Source: Macrobrachium rosenbergii
Taxonomy: Eukaryota > Arthropoda > Malacostraca > Decapoda > Palaemonidae
Assembly (NCBI RefSeq): GCF_040412425.1
Contig: NC_089782.1
Coordinates: 45,742,322 to 45,806,321 of the forward strand
DNA: 64,000 bases
Direction of reading: 5' to 3'
This document shows positions 58,625 through 64,000 of this stretch, piece after piece. How positions within the stretch are numbered: position 1 is the first letter of the stretch; each line of letters starts with the position of its first letter. Under the pieces are notes generated by a model. The model worked only from the letters and a program-made list of their open reading frames with translations. It was not told where the DNA came from and searched no databases. The translations under genes were made by a program, and so were the position numbers.

Positions 58625-61600
58625 GTAAGTTGAGATGTTGATCCCCGCCCATTTCCTGAAGGTGGAAAATATCATTTCAAGGCCTTTTAACTCACTTGCA
58701 TGGCGGCTTTTTTGTAGATCGTATTCGCCCAGGGTCAGCTAAATTAGTAATACCTGTGGTATTTAGGTGTAGTATGAGGTCGTTTAGTTAGGGCACTGAA
58801 GCTGAACCATTGTCTTGTTAGCTTTATGTGATTTAGCTTGAGCCTGAAAGAGTTGTATTTCCATATAGGTACGCCAGCAGGAGTTTTCCTGTTGGCGTCT
58901 TCATTGGCATACAAATTTGTCAAGAAGTGAGCCTAGGAGATTTGTAGTTATTTCTAAAATCTTGGTTGTTCTGGAATTTCACCAGCGTCTGTCAGTGTCA
59001 TTGTAGAGGTAGGCTTAGGGTGGTCCACTGGAGGCCTAGGATGTGAAGTTGGACTCTGGCCAACGTCCGTGGTTGAAAAGAGATTGTTAGTCCTTTGTGA
59101 TGTTTCCAGATGTAATGATGAAATATTACGAAATGGATCTGAACTAAGCTGCTGTAAGGTTATGTTTAGAATGGGATGGTTTTAATTTAAATCACCCAAT
59201 CATTTTGAATTGTATTCTTTTAAGACGGGCCATTTGTGGTTATTGTGGCCTATAACTGCTACATATTCTTACCAACACCAATGTAGAGGTTTATGGTATA
59301 CATAAGGTTTTGTTCCATGTAGGACTTTTTAGCCCTTTCAGTATCTGCTGCGTGTGGTAAAGTAGCCTCTAGCCGTTCTTGCTGATTGTATTTTCATGGT
59401 TTTGGGGTACTTTATGATCATGGAGTTATAAGGTAGTCTCTAGCTTTTATATTAAGAATGTGAACATCCTGGTATCAGTGATGTTTTGAAGAGAAAATAT
59501 ATTGTACACAACCAGGCCCTTGTAAAATTATAGGATTGGGACAACAATCCGTACACTGGCCCTGATGGTGCAAAATGGAATGTTTTCTAAATATGCAAAC
59601 ACTACTAGAGTAAGCCTTGTAGCATAGTTGAGCTCAATACACAAATCTATATTTTTTCATTTTTAAATGTTAGGCTTTTGGCTGCAGGTGCTTGGTTTTT
59701 TATTTCATTCTCCAGTTCAAGAAGGGTATGTTTTACATTGACATTATTGCTGCTATTTGCTATTGGGAGCTACTTGCAAAATATGTTCCCCTGTAACAAC
59801 AGAGATCTGTCGAGATTGAGGTATAATTTAGGATTTTTACAAAGTACTGTATTTTACTCAACCTTTGTAAAGTCCATCATACTAAGGAAAAATCTTGTTC
59901 AAAAGGAGCTTTTGCATATTTCTGGAAATTGCAAAATTTACAAATGCCAAATTTGGTCAGTTATGGGTTCATAATTTTTTAACAAAGGTTGTACTGTAGT
60001 ATTTTTGGATGTACAGTACTATAAAAGATATAAAATCCACAAATGATAATTTCCAGACCAATTGTAGTGATTGCCAGAATTACAGTATTGCAATAGGTTG
60101 AACAATATTCAAAAAGAAAATTATATATACTCTGAAATCACTATTAGTCGCCTGATTTAGATACATTAAACAAATTAATAGTATCAACCATTTAATGTGC
60201 AGAAGTGTATCCAATGAAATCCTTATTTGGATTATGTATACACTGAAGCTCATAGTGATTTGAGGATCCAGTTTCACCAGTTTATCAAGACAATAAGATA
60301 AAGCATATATGTTAGAAAAGTTAGAAGAGGCCTCGGTTGTATTTCCTGTAACATTTGTACAGTATCCTTCTAGCATGCAATATTTAAGATACATAAAAAT
60401 GTATTCTAAATGTCACATAATCAGGTGTAAACAAGGAGAGATTATTTTCGTTTATTTGGTCATGTAAAGCAACATAAAGAAATTAAAGGTGATTATGAGT
60501 CAGGTTATGTCATAGCATTGTTAGTGAACTTGAGAGCTCATACTCCTCAAGAATAGATATTTCCACCAGATGTAAAACATCCCCAGTTGAACTGTTATAT
60601 ATTGGTACAGTATAGAGAATTATTTATTTTAAAGTGTCAACTAATGGGGACATGAAAATATCTGGTTCTTTTCAAGCTCAAAGAACATGGTATTTCATTG
60701 TAGACTAAAAATAAAATGAAGCTTGAGCAGTTTCAGCTTTTTATTTAGATGCATAAACCACTATGTAGTAAAACTACTAATGAAGGAAGATTAAAAGTAT
60801 TAAGTACTTGTAAGGATTAGAATATTTAGCAACACACCTTCCGTGAACAATTAGTGATAAGCTACTGGTATATTTGTTCTCTCTTGAACACAGTATTATT
60901 ATATAAAAGCAAACTTAATGCAGGTGAAGCACCACTGATAGTGCATAGGAAAAATAAATGAAGGCAGCTCTGATTTGGAATCTACTAGTACGATTGTCTT
61001 AGAGGGTTTAGCTATTTATATATTGCATATTCATGTCACAGCATACTATACTTTGTTAAAATTCTATCAGTTTCTGGTTCTCATAAAGGGTCCTTAAAAT
61101 TGTCACATCAGCTTTTGAGTTGCAGCTTCATGACATTCAACTCACTGTGATTTGAAACTATTTATAGATTGTTTAATATTAATGAGTGATTCTTTCTCTT
61201 GAATCTGACAGCAAGAGATTCTGGACATAATCTTAAACCAGAAATATTACATCATCATTGGGTGTTTTTATACATTAGTAACTGAGAGATGTAAGGGAAA
61301 TGTTTTTGGGGATCTTTGGCTTTAACAGTCTATATATTGTACAGTATTTTGTGGGGGTAAACATAGGAAGGAAAAGGAACTTTTAATGAATTAAATCCAT
61401 TTATTTTGAAATGCTGTGAGATTTTAGGTGGGTCCCAAAATTTATCTGTAGCAAGTTATACCCTACAATATTTTTCTTTGATTGATTGCTTGTTGTAACT
61501 TTAGTTTTCATGGCAGAATGCCACTTTGGTATCTGCTTGAAGCCCCCAAAAATGTGCTTTATTGTAGTATGTTAAAAAATGGAAACCAGCTAAAATAAAA

Positions 61601-63433
61601 GGCCAAAGAAACACTTTTAAGTTAATCAGACATTTTCAGTGAATAAAGTCTTCAAAATCTTGGTGATTGAGAATCTCAAGGGGTTAAGTACCTTAGATTT
61701 TGTGACAAGTTTTGAAATTTTTCATTTATTGATTTTTATGTTTTGATGCTAATTCCAGTCCCACTGTTTTGATATACTGTATTCTAAATTCACTGAATTT
61801 AATATTTTATTAAATTACCATTTTATGTAATGTAAAACAGCTGAATTAAAATTGAAATTTTCTGATAGGGCCAGACAGATTTATTTAAAATCCATCATGG
61901 AGACTCAATAATTTGTTCCATATACAGTAGCTTACCCCTCAAGGTATGACCAAAAATCCTCAAAAAGACCAGTCCAGTTGAGGTTAGATTTTGTCAGCCA
62001 TCTGTGAATCAAGTTCCAGATTATGTCTTGAATTTTCATAATCTTTCGGGCTAAGGTCAGTTATTTCACAGACACCAGTCAATTACGTTTTAGTTGTGAT
62101 TCAAATCAGGCATGAGTCAGTTGCTTAGTATAGCAAAGGTGTTTATTCCGGTAAATCTGTTTGTTACATTTGTTTGATAGGTTCTTCCAATTGATGATTT
62201 TGTTTTATACTGTATGTGCTTTTTGTCTTCAGTTGCTTATAAGAGCGTCTGTGATGTTATGACCTTTACTGAAAATGGCATTTGTAAAAACCACTTTGAA
62301 GTTGACACAGTAAATTTAGAGTCATAGAAATGGTCTGTCATTTAAAAGCGAAAATGATTTTTCTATTTAGGTTGCCATAGGTATGCGTTTTAAAGGTGAA
62401 CAGGAGGCCCATGATTGGAAATAATTTTCATATATCACTACAGTACTGGCTAACTGGACCAAAAGATGGACGTCTGTATGTAAGGTTATTTATATGATTG
62501 GATTTTCTGTTGTATGGAAAACTTGGTTGGTAGAGAAAATATGAATGCTTGTATGGAGGTACCAGCCATTTACTGTATCGTTCAAGTACCCTCCCCGGTT
62601 TACCCAACGTCATTACACCGGTTGGGATGTTGTTGTAGGCTGCCGGCATTCACATGAACTTCATTAAGGTCGAAGGTTAGGTTGGATGGTTCGGTTTATT
62701 TTGTGTATGATCAGCGAACTCCGTAGGGTTACTGGGACCGGGTAATGGCGGATGGCAAAGCAATATCTTTCTGATCAAATCAAGAACTTTGTTTATGAAG
62801 GTCATATTAGGCCAAGTCACCACTGAATTTTTAGTGTATAATTGCCAGTGCATTGTTAGGGGCAAAAACAATAGTACAGTGTCTCTTTATGAAATAAAAG
62901 CTTGAATTGAAATAAACAGCCTCAGTTTGATTTTAGATATGAGCTTCGGTATAATTTACTTAAAGGTGTAATATCATTTGGGAAGAAAAGTATGACTGGA
63001 TTATAGGAACGCACTGTGGATATCCTACAGAAATACAGTTATAATATATCGCTATAAATGAGTACAAAATAACTGCAATATGTTTTTATGTAAATTAGGG
63101 GGATTCTAGAACTCGTTAGGTTATGAAGTAACTCAAACATTTGAGACTAAAAAATTACATAAGACTACGCATCGTAATCAGAGAGAACTTTCGAAACACT
63201 ATATTAATATGGACAGTAACCAGCTAAGGTGGATGAAGGTGTCAGACGTTATTAGATTATTGCAACATATTTCATTTTGTGGGAAAACGTTCGTCCACCA
63301 TTTTCGATTATTACTTTAGGTAACCCGTACACATACCACTGGCGAATTTATTGGTAGAAAGGCATCTACATATCAAAATTACATTGCGGTCCTGTCATTT
63401 TCGTTAGTAATTACCGCCCCACTTTTTTTTTAA
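58625..63433 (+). other. First intron of the ANKS1-like gene
   Basis: Begins with GTAAGT at 58625 and runs past the window end. AT-rich. No second ankyrin exon (a GYTPLHHAA-like frame) was found, nor any clear transposon. Open frames at 59678-59974 (+) and 60080-60394 (-) lack domains and splice context. Confidence 0.7.
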
Positions 63434-63968
63434 CTAGCATATTGTCTAGGATTACGGAGTAGGCCTATGTATTCAGTTATCGTATGAACTTTTACTGCTG
63501 GCAAACCGTTCTTGTAAAACACTGAGCAGTATTTACAATTATAGGCCATTATAAAACTCAAAAAAAAATTGTGCTTTATAATGGCCTTAATGAAAGGAAG
63601 CTTAAACATTGTTGTTTTAGTACTATAACTAGCACATTGTCTAGGATTAAGGAGTATGTATTCAGTTATCGTATGAACTTTTACTACTGGCAAACCGTTC
63701 TTGTAAAACACTGAGCAGTATTTACAATTATAGGCCATTATAAACCTCAAAAAAAAAAATTGTCAAAAAAAAAACAAACATTGTTGTTTTAGTTCTATAT
63801 ATTGTCTAGGATTAAGGCCAGTTATCGTAATTTTACTGAAACCGTTCTTGTAAAACACTGAGCAGTATTTACAATTATAGGCTTTATAAAACTCAAAAAA
63901 AAAAAAATTGTGCTTTATAATGGCCTTAATGAAAGGAAGCTTAAATATTGTTGTTTTAGTTCTATAAT
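63434..63968. repeat. Long-unit tandem repeat, three copies
   Basis: Units begin near 63434, 63630 and 63795, each with ATTGTCTAGGATTA, then CAGTTATCGTA, ACCGTTCTTGTAAAACACTG, AGCAGTATTTACAATTATAG and a poly-A stretch. Units 1 and 3 end with TTTATAATGGCCTTAATGAA, which unit 2 lacks. The minus-strand frames with repeated YNCKYCSVFYKNG are a by-product. Confidence 0.92.
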
Positions 63969-64000
63969 GCCATTTCAAGCCATCACATGATTAGTATGAT

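Noticed and set aside
59678..60394. Frames in the ANKS1-like intron as further exons
   Set aside because: Neither contains ankyrin-repeat residues nor suitable acceptor/donor pairs in phase 2.
63430..63978. Minus-strand frames with repeated YNCKYCSVFYKNG, at first sight a small repeat protein
   Set aside because: The protein repeat follows from a DNA tandem repeat with poly-A joins, and there are no splice or start signals.

Overview
The window is eukaryotic nuclear DNA, most likely from an arthropod and probably a decapod crustacean. The evidence is very long introns with GT-AG junctions, long GA/CT/CA dinucleotide tracts, many DIRS-type tyrosine-recombinase retrotransposons, and two animal genes in divergent orientation. 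There are no bacterial-style operons. Most long open frames here are fragments of transposable elements.

Two host genes can be supported. On the minus strand, nine coding exons between 57681 and 3338 (about 54 kb) join in phase with consensus splice sites into 532 codons plus 1 base. The product has a signal peptide, a glycosylated ectodomain and at least six membrane segments, and I assign it to the TM7SF3 family (DUF4203/TMEM198-like membrane domain). The C-terminal exon lies beyond position 1 or was not recognised. On the plus strand, 840 bp away, position 58521 starts the first coding exon of an ANKS1-type ankyrin/SAM adaptor. Its first intron fills the rest of the window. The 839 bp between the two start codons should hold a divergent promoter.

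The introns of the TM7SF3-like gene are filled with mobile elements. Intron 7 (4172-13196) holds a decayed DIRS-like element and MITE/SINE fragments. Intron 6 (13350-21108) holds DIRS copy 2 (15969-19919), a tandem repeat, a SINE and microsatellites. Intron 5 (21277-32048) holds a nearly complete Jockey/I-type LINE on the minus strand, from about 22.5 to 29.7 kb. Two TA-flanked MITEs and one PIF/Harbinger-type element coding only for a MADF protein have inserted into this LINE. A duplication (29623-34314) spans exon 5 and leaves a half-copy of that exon in intron 4. Intron 4 (32236-46231) also holds DIRS copy 1 (36557-42912), apparently nested in an older inverted DIRS copy. Intron 1 (47467-57455) holds DIRS copies 3 and 4 and a 0.2 kb direct duplication.

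I found no convincing new multi-gene system. The points most worth following are the truncated exon copy with an intact acceptor and an early in-frame stop, the MADF-only Harbinger element, and a conserved cysteine motif at the start of the DIRS gag proteins.
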